Shown: positions 11,606 through 24,919, counted from the first letter of the stretch. The stretch: 64,000 nt of DNA from Polytrichum commune (GCA_950295325.1 OX485803.1:8806001-8870000); one strand, 5' to 3'. The notes: generated from the sequence alone by a model not told the origin. Translations and numbers: made by a program.

Positions 11606-12892
11606 AATGTTCCTTCAATTTGTACCCAATACCAAAAGCCTATAATATAAATTGATGGCCCTAGCTATGACCAAAGACCATGATGATTTATATAGATGGA
11701 TGATGTGTTGCTTTGGGTGTACGGTTGCTCTTATGGTTATCATGCCCTTGCCCAAAGCAATGGAAGTGAGCAATCATGACGAGAAAACATTTAAAAGGTC
11801 TTTGGGGTCCAAGATATCCGAGACAAAAGATGTCAACACAAAATTTGAAATATGAGGAAGAACTTTGGATGAGTATGTGTTCCCTTTGCTTGTTTAAAAA
11901 AATTGTTATTGACTTCCATACCTTTAAACTTCTAGCAAATGGATGAGTTGAATCATGACGATGACAAGGAAACATGGGACGTTTTCGTTCATTGACGATT
12001 GTGGGAGAAAACCACATTCGATAATAAAATCGGGCCATTTGTTAGACGATGTGAAGCGGTTCACATGTCCTCATAGTGACATCTCGATTGTATTTTTTAT
12101 GTCTTCAGCATGCTTGGGGTTTGTGGCAAGAATCACATGGGGGGGTGGTATGAGGTAATGTGCATATTTAGGTGATTATTCACATATTTCATGAATATTC
12201 GTTGAATATTCATAGAAGTATTCAAATTGGATTTTCATTACCCTAAAGTTTTCTAAAGCTCTTGTAATTTTGCTTGGAAATTTTAAGTAAAACCTTGTAT
12301 TCTCACACCGTGTTTGTAGTGGAACGTCGTAACCACCTTCTATCCATCATGGATGAAGGCACGATGAAGGGGCTCTAGTAAAATTAAATCCTTACATATC
12401 GACAATTGTTTCATTCCAATCGAATCTCGCTAGACTAATTTGGGGACTATGAAACTATTTATCTAGCCAAATAGTCTACAAGTGACTTGAATATCTATCT
12501 TAAATTGTAGGTGGCCAATGTATGATGTTCAGGCAATATCATTACCTAACCTTTAGGGTTTACTAAATTAAGAGTGTTGACTCAACCCTAGAAAAAAAAT
12601 TAATACATATTTTTATTCTCTTAGTTCTTGGAATTCATAGCAAAAACAAAACAAAATTTTGCAACCTATGGTTCATAGGCATCCATTATATATTGTATCT
12701 TTGATGTGATTGCATTGGTGTATACTCAATGTTGTTTGTAAGGATACAAAGGCTTGCTATGATTGAGTCTTGATTGAAAGTTTGCCACTAGATATTGAAC
12801 CAAGTGTTCATGTGATACTTTGGACTAATGAAAGCTCAGAGACCAAGATGGCAATTCTTTCAAATTGCACATAATAACATAAGGGCCACTTT
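11606..12892. other. Intergenic stretch, nothing recognised
   Basis: Open frames of 67 to 116 codons on both strands at 11652-12158 overlap each other and carry no motif. No repeat structure was found by eye. Confidence 0.45.
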
Positions 12893-13365
12893 TACACTAG
12901 AGCTTGAGGGCCCTTGACCCATGATATACAAATCATGTGATCATTCGAGAAGCCATAGATGGTCCAAGTTTCTTTGAAGGTCTAAGGAATCAAAGGAACT
13001 AGAACAGAGGGGTAATATACATGACGTCCTACGTGGCATTAAGTGGATAATGTTTCATAATTTACTGGATATTGTCATTAGGCCCTTTAAGAAAAGATTG
13101 GTCTAAATGCCAAACTAAGGACCATGACAAGGAATTAAAGTGCCATTAACTCCTAAAAATATCATATTGCCATGTTGGGGTTCCAAACCCAAATAGAGTT
13201 TGCCGGATCCCTCAACATGGTCCATTTTCACCTACATTAAGCTTGAGGGCCCATCATTTGCAGATTTGGATTCCTATTTCCCGCAAGTACGGTCTTCATA
13301 TACATTTTTTTAAGGGCCCTTGATCTCTCACGGTCACGGCTCTTGGTCGGTGTGTAAAGCGGCCC
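12893..13365. mobile_element. PIF/Harbinger-like MITE, copy 2
   Basis: A 473-bp element. The left end GGGCCACTTTTACACTAGAG faces the reverse complement of the right end GTGTGTAAAGCGGCCC, with a further GAGGGCCCTTGACC-type inner match. It has a perfect TAA target duplication (12890-12892 and 13366-13368). It shares terminal and internal sequence with the 922-1405 element, including the GACGTCCTACGTGGCATT-like region, so the two are one family. Confidence 0.8.
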
Positions 13366-14095
13366 TAATTGCATTAAGTTTGTCATTTGTACGGGATGCG
13401 AGTCTCGTGTGCCTAAGGTCAATAAGGTCAATGTAGCCAAGTTTAAATGTGGTAAGCTAGCTGGCTAGCAAGTCTTGGAAGTAAGCTTGTATTTGATGGA
13501 TCCAATTAATCGCTCTCTAGGTCACTTTGCTCTTTTTTCAAGGTAATTGGGGCCTAGCTATATATCGGTCTTGGACATGGGATCTTCCATTATTTGCACG
13601 GAGTGCGAAGCTTCAGTTTATGGCGAGGAGTTAAAGGGAGAGAAGGAATTATCACGTAGTACAAGCGTTCCTTTCATTCATCCAACATTAAAGCTCTAAA
13701 GTAGTACGCATGCCGGATGTAACTCTTTTTCTTTGACATGACTCCGGAATTAGCTTTAAAGACCCCAAATCAATTTTAGTTCAAGCCTTCTGAGATGAAT
13801 GGGCCACAAACTTAGAGAGAGTCGAGTTTTTATGTTGGATGGATGAAAGGCATATTGGTATGTGATAAGTCCCTCTCCAGGAGTTTAGGTGCATGGGTCA
13901 CTCGGGTGTGTGGCACTCGATGCAAAAATAAAATCACGAGATTCCTAGAACCTCCAATCATGTATGAATTCCAATGAAAACAAATTTGATTTAGGAATTC
14001 TAAAAAGTTGCATAGTTTATGCGACGATCTCAAAAATAAAACCGGTTACCTTCCCTAGAGTAACATAGTGCGATGACCTCAATGAACCTATGACA
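13366..14095. other. Intergenic stretch, nothing recognised
   Basis: No coding family resemblance and no clear repeat ends. Confidence 0.5.
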
Positions 14096-14321
14096 GCTAC
14101 ATTGGGTATCCCAATTAGTGTTTGTTACTTATTCGGAGTTACGCAATGCAATAACATCTTACTTGGGAATTGAAGTTTTACTAATGAAAGTTCAATAGGT
14201 TGTTTGGACATTATAGAGCATAAATGACTTTGCTTGGTGAAATCCTACATTCTCATTTGATCGTTATAGCACTGCGTAACTCCAAGTACTAGCACGCTAT
14301 AATTGGGATAACCAATGTAGC
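14096..14321. mobile_element. Small foldback MITE (226 bp)
   Basis: The arms GCTACATTGGGTATCCCAATTA and, in reverse complement at the other end, GCTACATTGGTTATCCCAATTA extend inward through GGAGTTACGCAATGC and GGAGTTACGCAGTGC. Inverted similarity is about 60 bp per side. A related half-arm is seen at 14628-14660. The target duplication is unclear. There is no open frame. Confidence 0.7.
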
Positions 14322-16655
14322 ATCAACTTGATAGTCAAACTTGAAGAAAGACTCATTTCCTATTTCATGTTGTCTTACTTGAAGTGTTCCATTGTTAATG
14401 TACACAATCATTGTTGCGGTTATTTTCAAAGGTTTGGTCTCTTCTTATGTGCAATGTATCCAAGAGAGAAACCCGATTGATTACTAGCGTGTATTGTATG
14501 ATTACGGGTGACTAATCCTCAACTTGGCTATGAATTTCCAAAGACCATGCATGTGATCTCCTAGAGTGTGTTTACATGCTAGGTGTGCCCAAAGTGGTTG
14601 GTGTTGAGTGGGCGTTAAGCGTCGACTTATTGGCTATCCCAACCAATGTAATATCAAACATCTTCATCTTAAGAAGACAATGTACCGTTGTGCACCCAAC
14701 AATAGGTGTTTGAATAAGGCTCATATACAATAATGGGTATTTAGCATCACTCATTAGTTGAAATTACACAAGGCTATAAAATTGTCTTGTATACTTCAAT
14801 TCAAACGACTTAGGCACTACACACCAAGAACCACATCCTACATTACGAAGAACTCACTTGGTAAAAGTAATCGCCTCCTACATATAACATACTCGAGTCC
14901 ACATAGCAAGAGAGACACAAAGGATAAGTGGCCATGTAGGCCGCCCCACTCACCCATCATACTCCAGTGCGAATAAGGACAAAACCCACCCAAATGTGGA
15001 GGGAATATGATGGGGCGGGGTTCGTACGTGCCAAAATTCAACAACCCTCCACATTGTTTCAGATATCTCACCGCACCACTAAAACATGACACCACACTAC
15101 TGACGAATTCTGTTAAGCTCCCTTGACACGAGGATTCGATCTGAAGCAAATGAGGTTTCAACATCCAAAGTCTTTCTTCTTGAGCCTATTGTTGGACCCC
15201 ATGAGTACAACTCACCACCCAAGTAAAGTTACGAACGTATGTACATATTGTCTCCCTTTTATCACGGTCGCTTTACAAATGAGTAAACAAAGTTGTAGGG
15301 TTCATACATGCGACCTGATCCCCCCCCCCCCCCCCCTTCCCCAAGGTAATATAATATTTGCATGTGGGTTAAAGAGGCAACCACCTATTTGCAAACTTAT
15401 TGTACATAATATCAACTGTAAAAAAACAAATTCAAAAAAATACCGTAAATAGTGCGGCGCACCAGTTTTACTGCATGATACATACTACGGACATGAAGCA
15501 AGTCCAATGGCACTTGAATTTGCACCCAGTAAGCTTATTTTAGAAGGTTAGGTTTAGGAGTTTACTGGAGGATTTGAAAGGTGGGTGAAGGAGGGAGGCT
15601 AGGGGTCCATTTCCGTTATGGGTGGGCATTGGAGGCTATATTTATGATCACATGGAAGGGAGAGCGGTGGGGGAAGTGGAGGGTTAAGTGAGAGTAGGCC
15701 GCCTACCAAAGAGCCTACACTAGCTACTATAGCTACCTCCCTTCATGTACTTACACATGCGCACACTGTAAACACCCCCAAATTAAGGGCTAGCGTAGTA
15801 AAGAGACACCCACACACACACATTCTAGCTAGCTAGCTAGCTAGGTCACATATAGTGTACCCACACTGATGACTATATACTGAGGGAGGGTATTATGTTT
15901 TATTTTATTTTTTATGTGGGTTGTTAGCCCTAGCTAGTTAAGGAGCTGGAATGAATGAATGAGTTGCTGTATTAAGCTAAGTTAGAGGAGTGTGGCCCTA
16001 GCTAGGATAAGGGTGTGGAACTGACTCAAAGTGGGAGTTAACGTAGCATCTATTTAAGGTGCTGGCCATAATCCTAGAGTATCCCACACCTCCATTATTA
16101 TATATATAATCTGTGTGGTGACTCAACTACTGTAACTACAGTAGTAGTAAGTAGGAGGAGGAGGAGGAGGGTGAGGGTGAGGGTTTAAATTAAGGGAGCC
16201 GGCCTTGCCTTCTGAATGATAAAAGATTCCAGGAGGAGGCTAGGGCCGCCGTGCATGTGCACATGAGTTTGTTTGTTTGTTTTTAATATTTTATTTTTGA
16301 GACAGTGTGCACATGAGTTTTGTTGTTGTTGGGTTGGGCGTTAGAAAATTTACCAGATTAATAAGCCTGCCAAAGTTGAGTTACAATTAGGCCCTAGCTA
16401 GCCTGCAGCTTCCACTCTATTCAAAGGCAGGATGATCATTCCGGTGCCTTGAATTGTGGCCATGTATTGGTTCTTTTATGAGGGTCCAGGGTCAGGGACA
16501 GGGGCTTGGGGTGTAGTAAAAATTGGTAGCAAGATCTAAGGGCTTAACTTTTGAAGCTGGGTGTGGGATTTGTGAAGATGTGGATCTTCAAGTTCAAGCA
16601 TCTCATGTTATTAGGGGCACTTCATGATCAGCACAAATGCATGCCCCCCCCCCCC
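14322..16655. other. Intergenic stretch with poly(C) and a repeat-poor island
   Basis: A run of 17 or more C lies at about 15319-15337. From 15540 to 16650 the sequence resembles the 5.7-6.95 kb island: GGAGG runs, AGCTAGCTAGCTAG at 15825-15843, TATATATAT at 16099, GGAGGAGGAGG at 16155-16168 and few transposon signs. No exon or RNA gene can be supported. Confidence 0.35.
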
Positions 16656-16833
16656 TGATTTGGCCTCTTTTTATTTGTTTTTGTTTTTGTTTTTGAGAAA
16701 CATAAGGCCGACATGCCATCGCCAAAGCACAGGAGGCGGTTGACCACCTGGCAAGTGTTCCGTCAAGTAGAGAGGAGATTTCACAGTTGGGAATCGAACT
16801 GCTAACCTCGTCCTTTGATTTGGCCTTTTTTTT
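16656..16833 (-). mobile_element. tRNA-type SINE, 5'-truncated, minus strand
   Basis: Read on the minus strand, the segment contains GCAGTTCGATTCCC, a good match to the tRNA/Pol III B box, near its start (about 16793-16806). It ends in a tail of AAAAAC units (plus-strand GTTTTTGTTTTTGTTTTTG at 16678-16695). TGATTTGGCCT followed by T-rich sequence occurs on both sides (16656 and 16817) and forms the expected target-site duplication. No A box precedes the B box, so the copy is 5'-truncated. This is the clearest SINE in the window. Confidence 0.75.
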
Positions 16834-16954
16834 TGTGAAACGATTAGGAGTAATTTATGAAACCACAAGGAAGAAAGGGTCACCCCTTAATTAGTCGGGC
16901 TCTTGCATGGAAGAACTGAGACGTTGGTAGCCAACGAAGAGAGGGGGGGGGTCA

Positions 16955-18720
16955 ACTTTCACTTAAGGTGAGAGAAGTTGCCCATATAAAGCATCTCACT
17001 AGTGCACCAAACTGTAACAAATATAGTATGAAGCGTTGCTTGATATTCTATACTCCTAAATTTGGCACATTTCATGATTAGACTCCTACGGGTCATACTA
17101 GCATGGATAGTGTCGCTCCAAGCCCTGTGACAAGGTTGCGAAACATTCATATCTTCGTCCACAAAGGTCTTCCTACATCTAGCACACCAAACATTTGTTG
17201 AATGATGGCGCTTCTAAGCATATCCCAAGTATGCTCTATTGTTTTTTGTTTGTTGGCTTTGTCCCACAATGAAATAGAGGTATTGAGGAGATTGCCTTCG
17301 AGTGGTAGTAGGACCCGGGTTATGCATGCCAAAGCTTAATGGATAAGGTTTGTTGTAGCTAGGTGAAACCTCAGTGAATTTTCCAAAATTCAATGGTTAT
17401 TCCAAACATTCATAATGTCATTTAAGGACAAAGCCTTTCAAGGCCAAAGCCACATTCCCTTGTTAATAATGTAGTGGGTGCCTCGTCTAATGGCATGGGT
17501 GATATATGAGACAATCTATTTCCATGAAATGCCAAAGAGTTTGTAGAAGCTAAGCCTAATGCTACCAAAAAGCTTTGAAATTATCTTAAGAGCTTTGCAA
17601 CAATTGTAGGCAATGTTTGAGGGACTCAACAATGCTAGACTTATTCATTTGCCGCCATGTCCCATGCAAATGCTCCATGCTCCCATTGGGATGCCACACT
17701 TATTAAGTTGCCACATGAAGACTTCGAGTTTCAAGTTTCGTGTTCCTTAGGCTTTGTTTCATGCCCAATAATGCCAATAGCCTTCTTGCATTCCTTGTGT
17801 CCGAGATTCAACTTCTTCCAATGGAGAAGTAGGAGCTTGCTTCCCTAGTTTACGGCGTCAAGCCCAATCGCATAACCCAGTTTGGTGGTGAAGTATTAAA
17901 ATTAAATATTAAAACGAATAAATAACACAATATATATGAAATATATATGAAATATGTATATAACCTATGTCATCCAAGTCAATTCCCAAGGCCATTCATG
18001 AGGGTCCATGCAAGTTTTTTTGATGTACTAGTGAGTAGAAGTGGTTTAGTTGCATGTCATTGCACGAGGTCTTTAATTGAGTTGATTTTGATGCTATCAA
18101 TAGTAAGGACCCCAATACATTCAAGAGTGAAGTGAGAGACGAAGGAAACATTCTTGGTAGTAGTAAGGAGTCGAGGATCATTTCTACTTTGCTCAAAGCG
18201 AGTGCCAATGATGGGACTTTCAAGTTTGAAAATGGCAATACAACCATTTTCACATGCCACAACCCATCCACCTTTGGTTGGGGGATCGCAAGTTCTAAGG
18301 CACCATTGGATGGGGAATGGTAATAATGATGTTGTTTTTTGTTTTGTTTTTCAAGTCTTTTCCCATTGCCAATTGCAATGATGAATCTATTAAGACTTTT
18401 CTAGCCCCAATTTCCTTCGTATCAACGGTCACCAATGCTAAAAAGAATCTTCTTTTGAGCCCATCTGTTACCGAAGGAATATGGTTGATTGCTAATCACT
18501 CTTTGTTTTGGATTCAAGATGAACGAGTTGAGACACAAATGTTGTTTGTAAATTTCTTCAATTATTAAGGGCTCACCGTGAGGAAAAGGAGTCCTTATCT
18601 CAATCAAAGCCTTCCAAATACCCCATCAAAGGTCATAGTTTGCGCCTTTGACTATTTTTGCATGAAACACCCAACGCGCTTCCGCGGGCCAATCTCCACC
18701 TTTTTATGGGTTTCAAGCTT
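16955..18720 (-). mobile_element. Degenerate LINE-like coding debris, minus strand
   Basis: Minus-strand frames give DWPAEARWVFHAKIVKG and, further on, ALIEIRTPFPHGEPLIIEEI and SNQPYSFGNRWAQKK (18400-18720). Later come HTWDMLRSAIIQQMFGVLD and WCARCRKTFVDEDMNVSQP (17000-17260). This reads like a broken transposon polyprotein with many shifts and stops. The 16955-17245 part has a diverged second copy at 22546-22860. Assignment to LINEs is an inference from the tryptophan-rich tail. Confidence 0.4.
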
Positions 18721-19948
18721 TGAACTCTATATAGAAAGAAGGTTTTCCTAAAAAACATTTCCGAGGCCAAGACCTCTTATGAAGCTTTTTTAGCAAGACT
18801 ACAATGCTTGATGGGAAGGGTAAGGGTCTCCCAATCGACCTTTGCATTGCAATTTTTTTCCTTATTCTTCACCCGACCGGATGTAATTCACGATGAGACT
18901 ATTAAACCTTGCCAATAGACTTGATGTGGTGACCCCAACAAGAAGGGAAATACTATGTGGAGACTTGGTTGGCAATAAGTTCTCGACCTCAAGTGTGAGG
19001 TGAAATGGTGCACCAATGAGTAAGTTTCTTCTTCAACCTTTTTCTATGACCGGAACAAAGTGTTTCTCAACTGAAATATTGTATTCAATTATGCATCGTA
19101 GGTTTCCCAAGACCCTAGGGATTGCAATTGGGGGGACGACATTAACCTTGATTTTGGCATTTGGATCGCATGGGGAATCGTCTCATTTGCTCATTTCAAT
19201 GTTTGTGATCAAAGCTTAGATGCAAAAGTAATAAGATGTTGAAGTGAAGATTCTCTCTCTTTTCGAATGAGTGCATAGGCCCTCTCAATTTATGTTCATG
19301 CTTGAACTTAGAATGGTGTTTGTATTGAACTTGTCCATAGGGCATCCATCCTTTGAATGGGTATTCATCCACTCAAATACACGTGTCCAATTAAGAAATA
19401 GCAACCACATAGGGTCCACAAACCTTATAAACCAATAAATAACGTGGGTTTTAGGAAGGCATGTACATGTATGGGTGATGCTACTTGCACCCAATCGTGC
19501 ATCATGTCATGAGCAGTCCACCATTTGTACAATGAATAACTAAAAGGCCCAACCATTGGTCCAACCCCCTCTAAAATACACCCTAAACACGGCTCTTTAT
19601 TAGGTGTCGGTGTCTCAATTGAATTCGTACACTCTTGGAATGGAGATCTATTTGTTTCGAAGAAACACCCAAAAGAAAATAAACGAAGTAGTAGAAAAGA
19701 GGATAACCGCGTGAAAGGTTTAGTGCATGTTTTATTTCAAAGAGAAAACCTATCATAACATTTCTCGTGTTAGGGCCCTTTTTCTATGGGACCACTAAGT
19801 TATTCAAGAATATTGTCTTTGGATGCCTACATCCTGATGCCTAAATTTGGCCCGGGGCCCTATGCCACTTGCCAAGAGCATTGAAAACATCCATCCACCC
19901 TTACTTGCATCTAAGCTACGCTCACCAGTAACCAACACTAGTGCTCAA
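18721..19948. other. Intergenic stretch, nothing certain
   Basis: Short open frames on both strands lack motifs. The segment may belong to the degenerate element to its left. Confidence 0.4.
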
Positions 19949-20306
19949 TTAAGCCCCCTCAGGCCAAAATCACATATGTGTTCAGTTGGGCCCCACCCCT
20001 CCCACACCTCCTTCAATGCCCGGTCTTCCTGCCCACACATGCGTGGGAACTCTTCCCCGTTAGGAACCAACGTGACAATACCCGGTCACTCAAGCCACTA
20101 AGCTCCTTTGGCATGTGAAGGAACTCCATCAATTAACCTTGGAACAGTGAAAGTGATGTCAACTTGAATCTTTATAATGTCGACCAGGTATTGCCACATC
20201 AGTTCCCAACGAGGCAGAGCTCCCACGCAGGAAGACCGGACAATGAAGGAGGCGTGGGAGGGACGGGACGGGGCCCACCGAACACATATGTGATTCAGCC
20301 CGGGGC
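19949..20306. mobile_element. Mutator-like foldback MITE, second copy
   Basis: Shares arms and centre with the 3133-3469 element in the opposite orientation: AATCACATATGTGTTCAG with its inverted partner, GGGCCCC, CTCCCACACCTCC, GGAACCAACGTGACAATACC and the central AAAGTGATGTCAACTTGAAT. The right end is GCCCGGGGC. The left end is less clear because CCCGGGGCCC also occurs at 19853, so the true left boundary may be about 100 bp further out. Confidence 0.7.
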
Positions 20307-22545
20307 CCAAATACGTTGCTCTCAAATAGAAAGAGAACACACAATGGCCACCGAGTGGTGTTGTGATGTACGAGCTTTGCAAAATGAACTCCATTTCATT
20401 TGTGCTATTCCTTTCATTTCGGGCTTTGAAAATCGATTACAATTCACTTCACTTCTTGAGTGGTTTTAGTAGTGTAATAATAATAAAAAGACAAGATACG
20501 TACGAGGCCGTAAATGCCTCGGGCACTTGCAAGGAAGAAGTGGCCTGCCCGAGTGAATGATGCTTCAATGGGAAGCCTATGTGGCTGGTGGCTGTTGAAT
20601 GCCTTCCTCTGCAGGCCCCTTTTCTTTAGGGACTTTCGAATTCAAACCTGGCTTCAACAGTCGTATCATCGTGACCGTATAATAGTGGCCCAAAACCCAT
20701 CCACAATTCCCCATTTGTTATTACGATCCAAAAGCACCATAAATGAATGGGCTCCAATCGACTTGGATCGCACCATGCCAAGTGCATATCCATCCATAAA
20801 TGCAAATGATTTTACTTTAATGGATGGGAAACCTCGACAATTTGAATCCCTCGATGGCACCTTCTAAATCAGTTGCCGGAACTTCGAGTTCGTAAATTGT
20901 TTCCAAACCGTTGTTTGAGATTAACATTCACAACAACCACCGAAGGGAGTTTGCATAACATTACTCAGACGTTGATTCTCGTTACGTGGGTCCTCGTAGT
21001 ATAGTAGTGGGATGCTCAAAAAGTTGCCCAAGGAGTCTCATGTTCAGACTGTGCTCCTAGCATCCCATTGTTATGTTATGAGGGCCCACGTTGCTAAATG
21101 CTATTATGTGTTTCTCAACACATGATGTCGAGGATGTGATGCAAATATGTCCTTGTAATGTCATTGCCAATTTATACAAATTCAACTTTGTTAAACTGGG
21201 GTTTGGGTGTTTGCACCCAATTAGGTGTTAAGTTGGTTACATTGTTTCGGGGCTCTCCATAGGAATCAACAATTTCACCCTCTCCAATGGCATGTGATTA
21301 TTATTATTATTGCAGACATGAGTGACTATTCTTCTGCACAAAGATAATCATGTAACGAGGTTATGGTCCCTCAATCAGTCTAGTGAGCATAAATTGGGAC
21401 AAATAAGTAGCAAACATGTAGAGGCCATGTTTTTGCTATTCCCCTTTGGTAGGAGTTATGGATTGGAATTCATGCATGTCGTGTTGGTTTAAATAGTGAC
21501 AAGTTAAAGTTTTATTGTAGACCCTCGTTCATTATGAATGTCAAACAATTTTGAAGTAACTATTCGACAAGTCCTTTAGTGAGTGGCGACCTTGCTCCAA
21601 GGCAAAAATGACCTTAAGACTTGCAACTCCTAGTTTTCTTGTGTGTGAAAAGAATCAAAGTGCTCAACATGGGGTTCTAGATGGACTTTGTTTGGTGTGT
21701 CCATCCCCAAAGGAGAAGGCGGTATCAATGACCTAATTTGGACTTAAAATACAAAAGGGTAGTTGTTAAGAGTGGTTATTAGATTGCATCGATGCAATTG
21801 GAATCAAAGATAACCATGAACTATTATCAATTTATCAACTTAGAAGCATTTTGTTCATAGAGTGATAATAAATCTATGTATCGCCAAAATCACATGACAT
21901 GTTCTTTGATTGGCTGCTAACCTTTGGGCTTGCTCATATGCGATGAATGGCAAGAACATCGACTGGTTTCCTTTGATAGCAAGTTTTGGAACACGTGAAA
22001 ATAGTTGATGTTTAAAGGCTTCGAAGTCCAATGGGGAAATGTTGGAAGTAAATTCTTACAGACCGTTTAGCGAAGGTGGTTTGGAACTTTAATAGCTACA
22101 AGTGGGGGAAAACTCAACTCAAAAAGAAGTCCTTGATACTTCTTAATGTGCTTCTAAAAACATATGCAACCCAATTCGATTGACTACAACACTAAATAGT
22201 ATTGTTAGTGTCACTTACTATTTAGAGTTACACAATGATCCCTTTTTTCTTCTAGTAATATTTTTTCGTACCAGGTAAAAATATTAATGTTCGACAATGT
22301 TCAAACAACCAATTCGCCTTTTGATGGCAAAAACGAGATACACACAGTAAACAATTGTAGCACTGCTTTGGTGGAGTGCTTTAAAGGGTCGAAGAGCACG
22401 GTTGCTTAGATATGAGCCTTTGCCTGTCCTTTGGTAAAGGTCGTGGTCCAATCGAGGCGATTATTACATAGTTTTTTGCCCCCCCCCCCCTCCTCCCTCC
22501 CGGGTTGTGGGATTATGCCTTTACTTGGCAAAAGGTGCGGTCCAC
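20307..22545. other. Intergenic stretch, possible LINE 3' tail near 22480
   Basis: A C-rich run followed by CCCGGGTTGTGGGATTATGCC at 22481-22520 resembles the 11540-11575 LINE tail. Open frames at 20514-20867 on both strands have no motif that I can name. Otherwise nothing is recognised. Confidence 0.4.
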
Positions 22546-22860
22546 CACCGTTGAAGGTGTGAGAGCGTTTCCCATACAAAGAACCTCACATGCGGCACGA
22601 GATTTTTACTATACATTTGTCTATAGAACTTGTTCTATTTTACACTCCTAACTTAGCTTACCCAAGGATTTATTGGGTTTCACATGTCGTCCCCACATAG
22701 ATAGTATTACTTCAACCGCTAGGCAATAATTTCTTTTGCAACTGATTCGGTGTCGGAAAGATCAACTTATTGTACATGTAAGCACACCAAATGTGTCAAA
22801 GAGTGGCACCTAAGCATGTCCCAAGTAAATTGAAGGCAAACGCTAAACCTTCCCCTATGA
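22546..22860 (-). mobile_element. Second diverged copy of the 16955-17245 transposon segment
   Basis: The order of shared landmarks is the same as at 16955-17245: AAGGTGTGAGAG and CCCATACAAAG, then ACACTCCTAACTT, then AGCACACCAAATGTGT and GCATGTCCCAAGTA. On the minus strand the last piece reads TWDMLR followed by degenerate residues. The frame is heavily broken. Confidence 0.45.
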
Positions 22861-24154
22861 ACTGTTAGGGGGAGGTGGATAGGGGCTGAGGCCCATGCTA
22901 GGCCCCAAAAACTAATATGAAAACTTGAAGTCCCGACCAAAAATTGTTCCCCGCTTCATATGTCTTCAAAAAATAAACGAGCTCTTGCATTCTTGAAGGT
23001 CGCTTGTCCGTACAATCCACATCGAGTGCACTTCATCTTCAACATCCAAAATTCAGTACATACCTTCACCTCCACTTAGTAAACAAGCGATTAACATGGA
23101 TTTCATTTTCGAAGTGAAAACCATCAATGAAGCATGTAATGAACTTGGAAGTAAAAAATATCACAAAATCCTCATGAGCATCGAGGTCATACTTTTGGAG
23201 ACTTACCATTTGAAAGGGTCTTTGTCATTGTAAAACGAAACTAACACGAGTGTTGTAGTAATCTAGTTAACGCCTTCTACTTTCACAAGTAAGTAATTAT
23301 ACACAATCAAACTAAGTAAGAGTGAATGTCATCGAGCCTAAAGAACCTTTGGGATGCAAACCATCTCATGGCTTGTACGTCGGACCAAAGCAAAGGGAGG
23401 CAACACTTTCCTCTCATCGCAACGACAACGCCAACAACCTAAGAAGAAGATTAGCACTTCGATGTGTTTTTATCAATGTTTGCCAAAATGAATTTCCATT
23501 ATTGCCCACGTTCATAATAATTGTGATGCTTGATGTGTGGGGTGTGGGTGGGGCCCACTCCCAAGTGACAAACGGACCCTATATCCACGCGCCTGCTGGT
23601 GCACTCCATACTTAGAAGCCACTCTAAGGCGCCGCAGGTGGGCCCCACCTCACAATCTCCCCCAAGTAGAAAGGGTGCCGAATGGAATTTGCCCTAATTT
23701 AGGTGGGGCCCGCCTGGAAAGTTCAAATGACCCCCCCCCCACACACACAATATACACAAAAACAAAACATAAAACATAAAAGAAAAGAAAATATTGAAAT
23801 TAGATTATTGATACTACTATGACGACGTCGGTGATCCGGGGGCGTGTCAGATAGCGCTCCGAAGCACTGACATGAATCACCCTCGTGTGGACTTCCACTA
23901 CTAGCTAGCGCCGGAGTTAAATGAAATGGTAGTATAGTATTGTAGTCGTAGTAGTAGTAGAGCACACACTTTTTCCCTTTTAAAAAGTGGGCCTCCAGGT
24001 ATGGGAAGTTGCATACTATTAGGTAGGTAGCTAGGGAGCCTTCAGAGGTGGTTTTGACTCCAAGCTTACTTTGGCCTCCGCCTGCTTCATTGGTGCCATG
24101 TTGCATCCCCCATCTTAAGTAAGTAAGAAGCCCCATCAACTTAATATTGACTTA
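22861..24154. other. Intergenic stretch; small higher-GC island at 23810-24150
   Basis: Poly(C) followed by a CA run lies at 23731-23749. The last 340 bases before the MITE are less repeat-like (GACGACGTCGGTGATCCGGG at 23821) and continue after the MITE at 24641, so the MITE may have split a unique segment. No exon can be supported. Confidence 0.35.
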
Positions 24155-24637
24155 GGGGCGGTTTACACTATGGACCATGAAGTCGTCCCACGGCCGTCTA
24201 AGCGATGTGATTGGATGTTGAAGTCGTCCCGGGACGACTTGGGTTTACACCAAGGAAAAAATGGCAGAGTGACCACGGAGGTTGAGGTCCACAAATTTGT
24301 TTTTTTAAGCCTACTCTATCCACTGCCATGGTCCTACGGGTTTTCCGTTGGGACAAGCAAAAGAGGTGGTCTAGGAAAAATAGCAAGGGCCCATGTCAGA
24401 AAAATGCCGTTTTAAGGATTTTTTTGGATTTTTTTAATGATTTTTTTTCCAACTTAGTTAATGACTCCACTTTTTGGTGCATGGTCATTCTTCATGGTCC
24501 ACATTCGGTTTACACCTAGTGAAGGGCCCACGAACCATGAAAACTAATATTTTAGTAACTCGGACCATGGAAGTCGTCCCACGCAAAATAGGCCTCTTAC
24601 GTGGGACGACTTCATGGTCCATAGTGTAAACCGCCCC
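24155..24637. mobile_element. PIF/Harbinger-like MITE with long perfect inverted repeats
   Basis: The ends GGGGCGGTTTACACTATGG continue as GACCATGAAGTCGTCCCACG. The right end is the exact reverse complement over about 39 bp, flanked by a perfect TTA duplication (24152-24154 and 24638-24640). The inner AAGTCGTCCC/GGGACGACTT motif is repeated several times. It is 483 bp with no transposase. It is the best preserved and therefore probably youngest member of the four similar elements here. Confidence 0.9.
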
Positions 24638-24919
24638 TTACTTGCAATAACCGACCGATCGATCGTTCATTCGTTCGTTACCTACATATCGCTCCAAATG
24701 GTACGGACGACGGAATTGTGGCCTCCTTGTGTGCGGTAGAAATGGTCTAAAATGGAACAAGGATGTCGGTGTTGGGGGGGGGGGTGAAGTGAGCGGGAAC
24801 CTAGTTTGGTTGGGCTTTTTAGTGTTTCCGTGTAAGTGGAATCCACATTTCCACTTGAATTTGGTGGGCGAAGCGGCCTGCGTGGAAACTAGTTCTTGCT
24901 CATCTTCAACGGACACTTT

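Noticed and set aside
15300-15340. GGGTTCATACATGCGACC considered as a tRNA or Pol III B-box remnant
   Set aside because: No acceptor or anticodon stem pairs around it, no A box at the proper distance and no target duplication.
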